Source: Neurospora tetrasperma FGSC 2508 (Eukaryota; Ascomycota; Sordariomycetes; Sordariales; Sordariaceae). From it: a DNA stretch of 64,000 bases. The stretch spans positions 6,431,519 to 6,495,518 of the forward strand of contig NW_009799179.1 of NCBI RefSeq assembly GCF_000213175.1. Direction: 5' to 3'. Of the stretch, positions 33,215-44,450 are shown in pieces. Both the position numbers and the translations under genes were made by a program. Position 1 is the first letter of the stretch; each line of letters starts with the position of its first letter. The notes under the pieces are model-generated. The model was not told the DNA's origin and ran no database searches. It saw nothing but the letters and a program-made list of their open reading frames with translations.

Positions 33215-34794
33215 GTTATGGGCAGGTTTGCCAATGCCCGCTTTATCGTCGTCTGTCACCCGTGCTCTCTAATTTGACCCGACATTCAATCTGCATTCTT
33301 GCATCCTCAATTCCACGCGGTACCTCAAGAAACAACAAGAGATCTGGTCACTACTGGGCGTTTGCTCAACTTGAGCGAGGGAGCGTGTGCCTTGCTTGAG
33401 CTCATGCTGGTCTAACGAACATCTTGATCGTTAGAGCCCAGCCCCTCCCTCTACTTGGTTGGACACAGGCGCAAGGGGAATTCTTCCAAACTGCGATGCC
33501 TCATCGCTTATTACAGTGCTGTTGCGCCTCCTGATATGCTTTGGTTACGATGAACATGACCTTTTTTTTTCCCTTTTCATCACATACACGAAAAGTTATC
33601 AAATGCAGTTGTTTAACCAGTTGACTAATTGTTCTCCCGCTTTCTGCGCAAACAGATCACCGTCGCTAAACATAGTCCCCACTATCTGAACCGATTGAAC
33701 CGAAAAAGACAGGAGGACCCCGAAATTCAGGGAAATGTGGCGATCCTTGGCAGGGGTTGTAAGCAGGTTTTTTTGCGTTGTGCGACTGTTCAGGCACGCA
33801 TGTTGAACCTCGACAAACAGGAACCGTGAGGAATGACGCGCACCCAAACCACTGCAAGTCTACAACAGCGAAGTAATGATCGATGGGAAAACGGTTGTTG
33901 GTCGGTGCCGAAACGGCCGGTACCGGAACGGAAACGCGCCCGCACACTGGCTGTCTGAGCTGTTCTGGTTGGCTCGCAAGTCACACACATGGATATTTGG
34001 ATCTCACGAGACTTGGCGTGTGGTTGGTTGGCCTGGCTGCCAAAGGACACAACATGCGGTTATGTCGGCCCCTACATCCTTACACTTCCTATCTTTCGGC
34101 ATCTATGCATTGCAGCTTGTTCCCCCGTTGCCCACTCTCTGTGCCTCTTTCTCCAACTTTCTTACACCTGCTGGGCGGCAGATACAACGTCATGTTTTCG
34201 TTCTCTTTCCACTTTTTTTCTACCTATTCTTTCCTTTTCATGATGATGATGATAATGATGGTCAACAGGTTGGGTTTCATGAGGATGATGAAGAAACAGG
34301 TCAAATCCGAGAGGTTGAGAGAATGACAATGATAAACAATGTATGCCTCTTTGCGAAATATCACTATATATGTATAGAGAGAAAGCCGGTAGTCATTTTC
34401 TTTCATGGAGATTAACGATACTTCTTGGACCCACGAATTCAAATTGCTGGAAATCGACGCCAAAACCACCGTGAGACGCGACGGCTGAGGAGGAACGAAT
34501 ATCCTCAGAGTATCCCAACTGTACAAAGCAACAATCAAACGTGCGGGATATGAAAGGATCTACCAAGCAGTCGGTTAGAATATAATTCACACATTTCATC
34601 GAAGTACGGGGTTTCTTTCGTGGTTTTTTTTTTTTTTTTTAGGGGATCTTTAATACCGAGAGCGACTCAAGGGGTATGTATATGTGGAAATAAAGATCCG
34701 CACCATATCGGTCACTGTATTCGGGGGGAAAAGTTCATGAGCTTCTTGGTCAGCGGCCTGATATAATATTGCATCTCCTACACTAGCTGCTCCC
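33215..34794. other. Convergent 3' intergenic region
   Basis: It lies between the ends of the DUF3824 gene and Clf1. It holds a GAT-repeat microsatellite (about 34239-34260) and a T tract (34624-34640). Plus-strand frames near 33876-34415 cross the microsatellite, overlap one another and are not called. Confidence 0.6.
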
Positions 34795-36948
34795 TCACTG
34801 AGCCGCTTCATCGACAGCAGCGCCACCAGCACCCCCGGCGGCCTGCTGTTTCCAAGCATTCGCCATGGCCAACAGACTCGACAAGTTCTTGGTCTGCTGA
34901 TCATCAGCCGGGAAGATATAGTCGACATATTCCTCCCAAGTATCATCCTCCAGCTTACGCTTCTTCTTAGTCTTCCTAGGCATTTGTTCCTGAATCTTCT
35001 CGATATCCTCCGCCGACCCATGCGTCTTCTCAAACGCCAACCACGCATTGAGCAGCGACACCCGCTCGGCCTTGAGATCGCGCTCCTTCATGCTCTTGTG
35101 CGCCCTCTCAAAGATCTTGCGAGCACGTGCCTTGGCCTCTTCGCTAACAGGCTTCTCTTCCACCTCCTCCTCCGTCTCTTCCTCCTCCTCGGCCTCGTCG
35201 GGTATGTTGATCTCGAACTGGGCGTAACTGATCCAGACCTTGGGGTGGTCAGCCTTCTCGAGCAGGCGCTCGTACAGGGCACGCGTCCGCTCGTACTCGC
35301 CCTCTTCTTCCTCGAAATCGATGTACGCCTTCCATACCACCTCGGGCATGTCCAGGATCGGCTGCGAGACAGCGAGCTCGAAGATGGCGCGGGTGCGCTC
35401 GAGATCGTCGAGACCACGTTCCAGCTCGGCCCACTTGATCCATGTTTGGCAGTTGGCCGGGTTGTACATGACGTGCTTTTCGTAGAGGGTGCGGCAGCGC
35501 TCGAACTCGTAGAGCTTCTGCTCGAGGAGGATGTACTCCTTGAAAATCTTGTCTTTGGGGCACATGCCGATGGCGCGGCCGAGGGTTTTGCGGGCCGTCG
35601 TTAGTTGGCCCTGTCGGATCTCGAAGTGCGCCGTGGCAACCCACACTTTGGCAAAGGTGAACTTCTTGTGGGGGATCAGGTTCAGACAGGTGTCGTAGAT
35701 CTGACGGGCTCGCCCGATATCCTTTGTTTCCCTCTCCTCCCATATCGCGTAAAAGAGGAAGAGGAAAATGTACCGCCTCCAGTGTCGCTTCTCTTGGGTT
35801 GGTGGTACTTGAGCAATGGCTCGCTCGTAGACTTCTCTGGTCCGGTCGACATCTCCTCCGCTTTCCTCGAGTCGCGCAAAGTCAAACCAGACGTCGTAGT
35901 TCTTTGCGTTCTCCTTGACTTGCTCCTCGTACAGTCTCCTCCTCTTGGTAAGAATGACGTCCTCCACGCCCTCCTTGTCGCCAAACTGCTTTTCAAATGT
36001 GGTGTAGTGGGCATGTAGCGTCATCGACTTGGACCGAGGCAAGTTGTCGAGGCCAAACTTGTAGATGGCACGGGCCCGCTCATACTCACGTAGACGGGCC
36101 TCGTACCGGGCGAAGGCGATGAATATCCTCTCGTCAACGGCATCGTCGCCGAGCGTTTCAGCAATCGTCTGGATAGCTGTCTGGAAGACCTCGCGGACCG
36201 TGTCGCTGGTCCCGTATTCCTCTTCAAACTTGGCCCACTTGAGCCACGTCCTCGGTTCCGGATGGACGGCGGTAAAGGCCCTGAAGATCTCCCGTGCCCT
36301 GTCGAACTCGCCGTAACGTTTCTCTAGACGGATATAAGCACTCCACGCCTGCTCATCTGGCTGCCACTTCATCCACCGGTCAAAGACTTGTCTGGTCCCC
36401 GGAATGTCGCCGAGCATCTCCATGACGTAGAGATACTGGTACCAGAGAGACGTGACTCTGGGCAGCCGCGTGACAGCGCGGTCCAACAGATTGCGTGCAT
36501 GGTTGATGTTACGGTTCTTGATCTCTGCTTGAACGTATCGGATCCAGAGTTCTGTTGGAGCATATCGTTAGCGACTGATGTGCGCCACAACCAACAGCAC
36601 ATGGACACTTTGAGTTTAGACAAACATACGAGTATTGTTGGGATGTACATCCAGAGCGCGCTCGAACACAGAGCGCGCTCTCGCAAACTCCTTCTGTTCT
36701 AGCTCCCATTGAGCATACTGGAGCCAGTTGGATAGACGAACTCGGTTACGCCGCACGTAATCCTCAAACTCCTTGCGCTTACGACCTTGGTATTCCTTGA
36801 GCTCCTCGAGGTCGGCAAAGCGCTGTGTCGGGGTCTGGAGGTTGACTTCCTGGCGGTCGACGGCCTCGCGCAGCAGCTGCTCGGCCGAGATCTGTACAGG
36901 CGCAGGGGCCTTGTTCTTCACCCGTGGCGGGCCGCGTGATGACTCCAT
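34795..36948 (-). CDS. clf1: Pre-mRNA-splicing factor Clf1 (crooked neck/Syf3)
   Basis: Exons (minus strand) 36948..36630 and 36551..34795 encode 691 aa. The 78-nt intron has donor GTATGT, branch GCTAACG and acceptor CAG. The protein starts [20 protein letters not shown] and then consists of tandem HAT (half-TPR) repeats from about residue 45 to 620, each marked by W..Y/W..E patterns such as [41 protein letters not shown] and [10 protein letters not shown]. An acidic run ([13 protein letters not shown]) lies near 550-565. Length and repeat order match fungal Clf1. Clf1 is an essential scaffold of the Prp19-associated (NineTeen) complex that helps recruit the U4/U6.U5 tri-snRNP in the nucleus. 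It is transcribed divergently from the Prp31 gene, 657 bp away. Confidence 0.95.
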
Positions 36949-37605
36949 TGTGAAGATGGGCGTAAAAAGTGGCGATCTGCAGATGTTGGCGTGGTGTTGT
37001 AAGTTCGGTTTCTGGATGAGATTTTGGGTCTGGACGCAACAGCAGCCAGCCACTGAACTACCTCTACCAGGTTGAGGACGCGCTGCGATTGATGGACCGT
37101 GGCTCGATGCCCCTGCCTACCTTACTGTACCTTGCTGCACAGTAGGTACACTTTGCCCTCATCATGTCATTGTACATCCGATAGATAGTACGTATCCGAC
37201 CAAAGCGAGCAGGTTCGCCCATAAGACGGCGCTGAGCCGCTGGAAGGCCGCTGTATTAGGTGTGGCTGCCAACTACACCTACTTGACACTACCTATCTAC
37301 TTACCGTACCGGCAGCTACTATCGGCCACATACCAAGCCGCACTGTGTACGACCGGCAGGCAAAGCACTGGCGCAACGAGGTCTATAGTACGCTAGGCCG
37401 TGATGCAACGCCGCGGCCTCTCGCCTCCATTCTTCCCAAAACCAAAACAAGTCGACAACACATCGAACTCTTTTCCATTCCTTTCTTCGGCGCACGGCAG
37501 CTGTTGTTTCTGTATCAGCGACTATCTCGTTTACTCCTGAAACTAACCACCTTGAGACCTGAACAGTCGCCGAATATTCTGCCCAGGAAATAGGGTTTTG
37601 CCAAC
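36949..37605. promoter_or_regulatory. Divergent promoter shared by clf1 and prp31
   Basis: This 657-bp segment separates the start codons of two spliceosome genes transcribed away from each other, so it must hold both promoters and leaders. It is rich in TACCTA/TAGGTA-type motifs (for example 37118-37150 and 37275-37305) and shows no TATA box clearly placed for either gene. Co-expression through a shared promoter is an inference. Confidence 0.65.
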
Positions 37606-39543
37606 ATGTCGTCTACCCTCGACGAGCTCCTCCAGGACTTTGAGGACTCTGGCTCCGAGGCCGGTGGCGAGGAGTATGGCGAAGGTCTTCTAGGCGATGG
37701 CGTTGACACGACTGGAGGCTCCGGCGTGGACGACGCACATGTACCGATGAATGATGAGGACCAAGACGAAGGCATGGGCGACGGGGCAAGCGAGGACGAA
37801 GACGAAGCTATGGGTGGCGTCGGCGCCGACAACTCGAATGCTGTAGAAGATCCCGAGGAAGCAAAAGCCAAGGTTGAAAAGATGCATCTGGGAGGAGTGC
37901 GAGATGTTCGAACCGTTGCGACTCTTATGAAGTCTCTAAAGCCAGTGCTCGAGGTTAGTTCCCTTATACCCGTTTGCGGTGCTCCCTTTGAACATGGAAA
38001 AGCGTTTACATCTTATTTGAGCAATAGCCCTGACAGTCTGGATCGAACGTTGCAGAAAATCGCACACTATCAAGCACAACCCGCTCAGGCCAACGACGTC
38101 GGCCATGTCGAAGATCACCCGGAATACAACCTCTTGACCAACGCCAATAGACTGTCTACTCTGATAGACAGTGAGGTGGCCCTTGTCCACAAGTTTGTGA
38201 GGGATCACTTCTCCGCCAGATTTGCTGCACTCGAGTCGCTATTACCGAACCCAATCGAATACTGCAAGGTTGTTGCCATCTTGGGCAATTCCCCTATGGA
38301 CTCGGAGAGCATGAAAGCGTTGCAGCTTTCCATCGATAACCCCCTGGGGTTAACCCTCAAGTCAGTCCTTGACGGACCAACCTTGATGATTGTCACGGTG
38401 GAAGCCACGGTTTCCAAGGGTCAATTCCTGGGCGAAAATGAGATCCAGCGCGTCACAGAAGCGTGCTTGATGGTGGTCGATCTTGATAAGGCTAAGAAGA
38501 CCCTCACTGAGTACGTACAGTCTCGCATGAACATCTTTGCGCCGAACTTGACGGCTCTCATCGGTTCCCTCACAGCAGCACAGCTTCTTAACCAAGCCGG
38601 CGGCCTGACTGGCCTTTCCAAAACTCCGGCCTGCAACCTCCCGGCTTGGGGCTCTAAGAAACAGACAAGTTCTGCTCTTGCCACCAATGTCGGCATCAGA
38701 CAGCAGGGCTTCATCTACCAGTCAGACATCATTCGTGGGATTCCAACCGACCTCAAGAAACAGGCTATGAAGATGTTTGCAAACAAGATTGTCATGTGCG
38801 CGCGCACCGACTGCTTTCACCAGTTCAGGGATGGGTCAGAAGGCGAACGACTAAAGGACGAATGTCTAGACCGCCTAGATAAGTTGCAGCAAAAGCCAAA
38901 CAGCAAGGGCGCACGCGCTCTCCCGGCACCCGACGACAAGCCGAGTAGAAAGCGTGGTGGCCGACGCGCTCGTAAAGCCAAGGAGGCCACGGCCATGACG
39001 GAATTGCGCAAGGCTCAGAACCGTATGGCCTTTGGCAAAGAGGAGAAGGAAGTCGGTTATGGCACGGGCGACGCTACCGCTGGCATGGGCATGATTGGCC
39101 AGCGCGACGATGGACGTCTACGGGTCACGCAAATCGACCAGCGCACGCGTGCCAAGTTGAGTGCAAAGAGCAAGGGCTGGGGTGGTGCCAGCTCGCTCAA
39201 TGGCGGCGCCGCATCATCTCTCAGAGGGCTTGCTGGCGGTGGCAGCGGCATTGGCAACATCAATTTGGCTGCCAGCAAGGGCTTGCGGACGTCAGGCGTT
39301 GGTACTACGGTGGGCAGCGCCACCGCCGGAACGGTATCGTCGTTGGCGTTTACGCCTATGCAAGGCTTAGAGCTCGTTGATCCAAAGGTGCAATACGAGC
39401 TTAGCAGGAAGCGCAAAGCAGACGAGGACCGCTGGTTCAAGGGCGGCACATTCACCCAAGTTGGCAACTCGGGTGGCGCCGGTGAATTTAAGAAGCCTGC
39501 ATTGCCCCCAAGCAAGAAGCAAGATACGGGAGCGACGAAGTGA
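37606..39543 (+). CDS. prp31: U4/U6 snRNP-associated splicing factor Prp31
   Basis: Exons 37606..37953 and 38056..39543 give 611 aa. The 102-nt intron (donor GTTAGT, branch CTGAC, acceptor GCAG) is in frame and lacks a stop, but removing it restores the conserved junction KPVLE-KIAHYQ. The N-terminus (MSSTLDELLQDFEDSGSEAG) is acidic. NOSIC is at about 100-165 (LSTLIDSEVALVHKFVRDHF). The Nop domain is at about 180-310: GPTLMIVTVEATVSKGQ, then SRMNIFAPNLTALIGSLTAA, then GGLTGLSKTPACN. The Prp31 C-terminal domain follows (KPSRKRGGRRARKAKEATAM, then AFTPMQGLELVDP). Prp31 binds the U4 5' stem-loop with Snu13 and holds U4/U6 to U5 in the tri-snRNP. The divergent neighbour Clf1 acts in the same machine. 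Confidence 0.95.
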   Translation: MSSTLDELLQDFEDSGSEAGGEEYGEGLLGDGVDTTGGSGVDDAHVPMNDEDQDEGMGDGASEDEDEAMGGVGADNSNAVEDPEEAKAKVEKMHLGGVRDVRTVATLMKSLKPVLEVSSLIPVCGAPFEHGKAFTSYLSNSPDSLDRTLQKIAHYQAQPAQANDVGHVEDHPEYNLLTNANRLSTLIDSEVALVHKFVRDHFSARFAALESLLPNPIEYCKVVAILGNSPMDSESMKALQLSIDNPLGLTLKSVLDGPTLMIVTVEATVSKGQFLGENEIQRVTEACLMVVDLDKAKKTLTEYVQSRMNIFAPNLTALIGSLTAAQLLNQAGGLTGLSKTPACNLPAWGSKKQTSSALATNVGIRQQGFIYQSDIIRGIPTDLKKQAMKMFANKIVMCARTDCFHQFRDGSEGERLKDECLDRLDKLQQKPNSKGARALPAPDDKPSRKRGGRRARKAKEATAMTELRKAQNRMAFGKEEKEVGYGTGDATAGMGMIGQRDDGRLRVTQIDQRTRAKLSAKSKGWGGASSLNGGAASSLRGLAGGGSGIGNINLAASKGLRTSGVGTTVGSATAGTVSSLAFTPMQGLELVDPKVQYELSRKRKADEDRWFKGGTFTQVGNSGGAGEFKKPALPPSKKQDTGATK

Positions 39544-42500
39544 TACCTGTACATGGAGACGGTGGACGAGCCGGCCGATGAAAGCGTACACGCCGGTGAC
39601 CAAGCGTGGCCCCCTAACCTCAATCCCGTTGGGGTGGCTCGGTGTGTCCCTGGTCAGTTGGATACTCTGAAGGGAGAAGTATTCGAGCCAATACCGGCTA
39701 AGCTAAAGTTTGCACAACTCATGTCATTCTAGATTATAATCATATCGTGGACTCGGCGATTTATAAGGGCCATGCTGCTAGGGAGAAAAAAATTCAGGGA
39801 AGTGATCACATTCCATTTGCAACAAAGGCTTGTCTCCTGTACTTTGGTTGATGTTATGTTGCTGTACATGCATCGTCTTACCGTGTTGATGTTCCACTGT
39901 TAACCTAAACCAATTCATAGGAGAAGGAATGAGTTTATCTATCTCATGCACTACGACTGTTAGTGAACCTACAACGTAAGAATCCGTAGATCTTACAAAA
40001 TCCCATGTTTGTTTTAATCATAAAATTGATGACATCCTTCTGTTTCAATTCGGCATACCGAGACCCCGAAGACAGACGGCTCAAATAGTTTAGGTATACG
40101 GTATGCTTTCCTTCGGCAAGGCTATGTTTAAAGGGTGTGCGTGCGTCTGACACTCACCAGGCATGCCTTTCGATCACAAACAACAGAGAAGGCACGCAGA
40201 AGTACCGGCCCTTACACAAAGAACAGTTGCGCCGCTGCTTGTCCGTTCGTCTGTTGTCTTTGGCTGCAGACCAAGTCCAGACCGGTTGTGTCACGACATA
40301 CCTGTCTGTCAGTATGACCGTCAACAAGTAGAATGGCATCCTATGGTGCCATGTTGGTTTAGGACATCTTTTGAAGTAGTCAAGGTAGTCAAGGGTATCG
40401 TTGGCTTGTAATACATACCTGATCCCAACTTGGGGGTGGGGCTCCATCTAATCTCTTTTATCTCAAGTCCTCGAGAGAGAAAAAGGAAAGGCAAAAACAA
40501 CACCAGACAAAAAAGACAAAAAGCAAAGAAAAATAAAATAAAATAACAACAAAAGGTGAAAGGAAGAAAAAGAAAAAGAAAAGAGATTGAAAAACAAGCT
40601 ATAAAAGAACGAGGAAAGATAGAGGGCAGAGAGTAAAGCACCAAATAGGTTGCCATACCGGGGCCCCGCACTGCCCCCCTTGTATTCCACTTCTCACAGA
40701 CGGGAAAGTTGTTCAACGAAAAAATGTTGATCAATTTCCCCATTAGCCCCAAACAGAATTCGCGCAGAATCCGGTAGGCCTGTATGCTTGGCACTATGGT
40801 ATTCTTGAAAAATTGCCATGTTCCACAAGAGCAACAGCGCAGAATACCATGGTCAGCTTGGGAACGTGCTTGGCTGGAGCTTGGGGTATCTAGTGTGTAG
40901 TGTAGATGGGATGTGTGTGCGTGCGTGTGTGTGTGTGTGTGTCCGCATTCCACAGTTCGCTGGTTCGCTGGTACATGGTATCACAGGACTTATCCAAGGG
41001 TCAAGGGAAGAAAAGAAAGGGGTCAGAAGGGGTCAAGTGTTAAAAGTAGCATGGTGCCTTTGTGCGGCCGATGATCTTTGCAGTGGTTGAGAGCGGGGAC
41101 TGGCAGTTGACATACTGACTTTTTTCGAGAACATCTCGATCTGATGGATCCCCTTTCTTTTTTTTTTTTGTCAAGGCAGGGCTTTCTTCGCTTCTTTTTT
41201 CTTTTTCGCCTTTTCGCTTTTTCGGTGGGAGTCTAGAGGCAGGTGCACAATACACTAGTTCCGGCCGCCCTCCCCTGCTGCTGTCTTCGCAAGCCGTCCA
41301 AGCCATCCCTATACATAACTGGCTCTTTTTCTTGACTATCCGGTTCGCCTCCAGCAGACAAAGGTTCACTGCCCCTCCATCATCGAGATCTGCATGGGGG
41401 GACGGAAAGCTAAGGGAGCGTCATCACACCTACCTCTTTCTGCCTGCCGTGAGAAATTAATTTTGTTCGTTGATGTTCCTTTGCATTCTTGAATGAACCT
41501 ATTCTATGGCGATGCCATCCCGAGTTAAGTTGAGGTTGAGTCACATGAACATAAACTTACACCATGAAATATAGATGGATAGCTGCAAGCTGCATTTTCA
41601 TGTTTAAATACAAAATCGGAATGTTACTGCAGGTCCCTGAAAAGCCAAGTCGAGTAGGTATCCCAAGCCCCACGGCATTCTGCGCCATTGAATGCTTTTT
41701 CTCGATCACACACACCTCTTACATCCTTGACGAATGACAAGGGGCGTGACTGTGCTTATAGCATTGGCTGGGTTGGGTTGTCGTCGTTATCGCGGCGGAA
41801 AGTCATCCACCTGGAAAGACCCTAGCGAGGGGCAAGAAGGGGTCAAACAGATTGCTCTTTCTTTGCTTTTTCTGCTCTTTTCCTGTTGCGGATGATCCCG
41901 TCATCCTTCCCACAAAAGGTATTGGATGAGCAACCGAGACATCTTTCTTCCACTCTCTGCTCTGTCAGCGAAAAGTTCGGCGGCTCGGCGAAGCGAGGAA
42001 GGGAAGCTACTAGTGTAGTGTGTACACACCTCTGCAGGCAGGCATTCAAAAGATTATAGCGCGGTGAATGGCAAAGTGATCATAACATAACTTGGGTCCC
42101 CATGAATATTGTGGCTATACCACGCTAACCCTTTAAACATCCCGGCAGAGATGTGCTTATACATTCATTGTACCTATGTATGCACAGCACACAAGCTTGC
42201 TGTATGGCCCGCCTAGGAAGAGAAGAAGAAGGAAAAGGAACAAAAAAGACCTCTCCGTTTCGCATCAGTGTACTGCATAGGGAAATATGGCTGGCACATG
42301 GTAATCTTACTTGACAAGCGATCTTTTGCTCGACCTGCCTGTCTCTGCTTGACGGTAAGAGGAAGGCATAAGATTCCTGTTAAACCACCTATGGTAGGTG
42401 GATGATTGTTGCATCGAAGGTACAGCAGAATTCCCTGAAACTGCATGTAATTCAGATACTATGGGCGATGGCCAAAAGTTATACACTAACTAGAAAAGAG

Positions 42501-43304
42501 AGCTGGCTTTTATTGGGAGACAGCGATTCGTGACCGCGCACGCCTACGCATGCAGTTTGAGGCTATATTCCGGTGTATATGTATACACTATAGTTTCTGG
42601 AGGATGCAAGTTACACGAGGATGCAGTTGCAGAGGTTTCTTCTGTAGCGAAGCGAGAGTTTTCGGTTCGGCAAGCACCATTTGCCAAGAATTTTTGAGTT
42701 GAGCGGCGTTATTGCGCTGGTCATCAGGATTCCCTTTGGATTTTATGCTGTGCGCCGCCAAGGGTGGGTGACGGGTGGGTGTTGACGACGACTGCCCAAG
42801 AAGCGCACACGGAAACATATGTAATCTCCATCTCAGCGACTGCGTTCGGTGAAAGAAGAGGAAGGACGCACAAATTCTGTTGAACTATGAAACTGCAGTG
42901 GAAGGATTTGAGTTGAAAGCAGCATAAGTACCTCTAGGATGAGTACTTCTTCAACACAACTGGCTAGGTGGTCCTCACGTCTGTCTTTCGGAGGAATACA
43001 CATTCACTCACTCAAACGCCCGGTTTTACCGATTGACGCTGATGGCATCATTGATCTGCTGTAGCTTGAGACCAGATGGGGTTGCCGCCTTGGCTTTTGA
43101 CCTTGGCTGCTTGGACAACGCTGTCATTCGATGGTGATCAAAGACTTCTTGTCTGTTTTGTTTCTGCATCAGACTGAGGTGAGAAACGCAACTCCGATAT
43201 GATACTCACCGTCGGATCAACAACAGTTGATTTCTACTAGTACCAGCTCCTGCAAGATCAGATTCTGCTTATCATGAGAAACACGATGAGGAAAGCACCG
43301 TTTG
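39544..43304. other. Gene-free tract, left part
   Basis: After the Prp31 3' UTR no gene is supported. A GT/GC microsatellite lies at about 40914-40941. An AG-rich stretch at about 40480-40640 creates a spurious 210-codon minus-strand frame. No RNA gene or transposon is recognisable. Confidence 0.55.
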
Positions 43305-43962
43305 TTATCGAGATTTCCATGCTCTCTGTCTTTTCCCATTACGGGTTTTGACAGATCGGCGGGCCCGATATTCCAGGCTCGGCTGAAGAAGGACCACTCC
43401 CAGAGAAGGGCTGATCTGCTGAATTAGATCAGGGCCGAAGATCTGCTGCCGTTGATCATCCAGGGAAATCGTATCGTGACTATCAGTCAATTTCGCAGTG
43501 TTTCTGTTTAAAGCCATGATGGGCGCAACAAGGCGTGGCGGTTCGTCATCGCTTGTGCTACTTCAGGCTGAGCTGGGCGCGGCTGCCTGAGCTGCCTTTC
43601 ATCTCGAGGAGTTGATATCGGCCGGAGGCGTTGCTGGGCGATAGGAAAGGACCCTCAGGTAATCTTGCGTCGATACCTTTGCTTTGATGATCAGGATGAT
43701 GATGATGAGGAACGTGTAAATGTATGTGTGGGCTGATGCTGGTATTGTCCTTGTCTAGGAATGCAGCCTTGTTTCCGTCGAGCACAGATAGTGAACACTT
43801 GATATCAGGATTGTTCGGAGGATAGGATGGGAAGTTGATTGCACGGAGGTAACCGTCAAGCCAGTTCCGCCTGACACTTCCGGCTTCCCGTCTCCTTGAG
43901 TTCACAAAACCGGGAATCCGAACATTCCACTCCGTTTCCAGGGACCAACCGTGTAACGTTCA
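43305..43962 (-). pseudogene. Possible decayed gene, unknown family
   Basis: On the minus strand an open frame runs from about 43962 to a stop at 43558 without a clear ATG at its head. It reads protein-like: TLHGWSLETEWNVRIPGFVN, then RRNWLDGYLRAINFPSYPPN, then SVLDGNKAAFLDKD, followed by a His-rich stretch. The same frame continues upstream beyond a TGA at 43965 as more protein-like sequence (NFREVHVGEHLI). A second frame, 43517..43305, starting MALNRNTAKLTDSHDTISLD, follows after 40 bases. One or two stops and the missing start suggest a gene remnant; a spliced gene with a short intron is the alternative. I do not recognise the family. Confidence 0.35.
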
Positions 43963-44216
43963 GATGAGATGTTCCCCGACATGTACCTCTCGAAAATTGG
44001 CGCAGGTCCCCAGTGTACCTGGTGCATACCTCTACCTAGGAATCACGGAGTGCAGGGCACTTACAACATATCACATCACCAGCAAGATTGCTGATGGTGA
44101 GCAGTTGAAGCAACTGAGAGGGCAGTCAGGCACAATCACTGTAAACACTTTACCAAGTATGTAGAGTATCAAGATACGTGGAGGTGCTGACAGGTATCCG
44201 TTCGGCAATGGCTGGA

Positions 44217-44450
44217 ATCCCTCTACCGGTGAAAATTTGACATTGTAGCGTCCCGCATGTTGAAGCCAATCAGCGGTTCCCATTTTCCTGCGGAATACGT
44301 TCTAGGCTTGCAAGGACCTCGGAGGCTCCAGCCCTGATAGCACTCACCAGCAGTGTAGACGGAATACTTAGCTGACATGCTACATCATCAAGTTCCTCCG
44401 AGTGTTCTGCGGGGCGCGCTAAAACGTCAAATTTTCACCGTCGAAGGGAT
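44217..44450. mobile_element. MITE-like inverted-repeat element (234 bp)
   Basis: The left end (44217-44257) and right end (44450-44408) are imperfect inverted repeats of about 40 bp. The core CGGTGAAAATTTGAC (44227-44241) is perfectly repeated in reverse at 44426-44440, and homology extends through (A/G)TT(G/T)TAGCG inward and ATCCCT outward. There is no coding capacity. I cannot define a target-site duplication, so the exact limits are uncertain. It could also be a fold-back structure of another origin. Confidence 0.5.

Noticed and set aside
33876-34415. Three overlapping plus-strand frames
   Set aside because: They run through a GAT microsatellite and T-rich sequence; no evidence of coding.
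40321-40953. Minus-strand frame of 210 codons
   Set aside because: It is produced by a GT microsatellite (His-Thr repeats) and an AG-rich tract (Phe/Leu/Ser runs); no motif and no codon bias.
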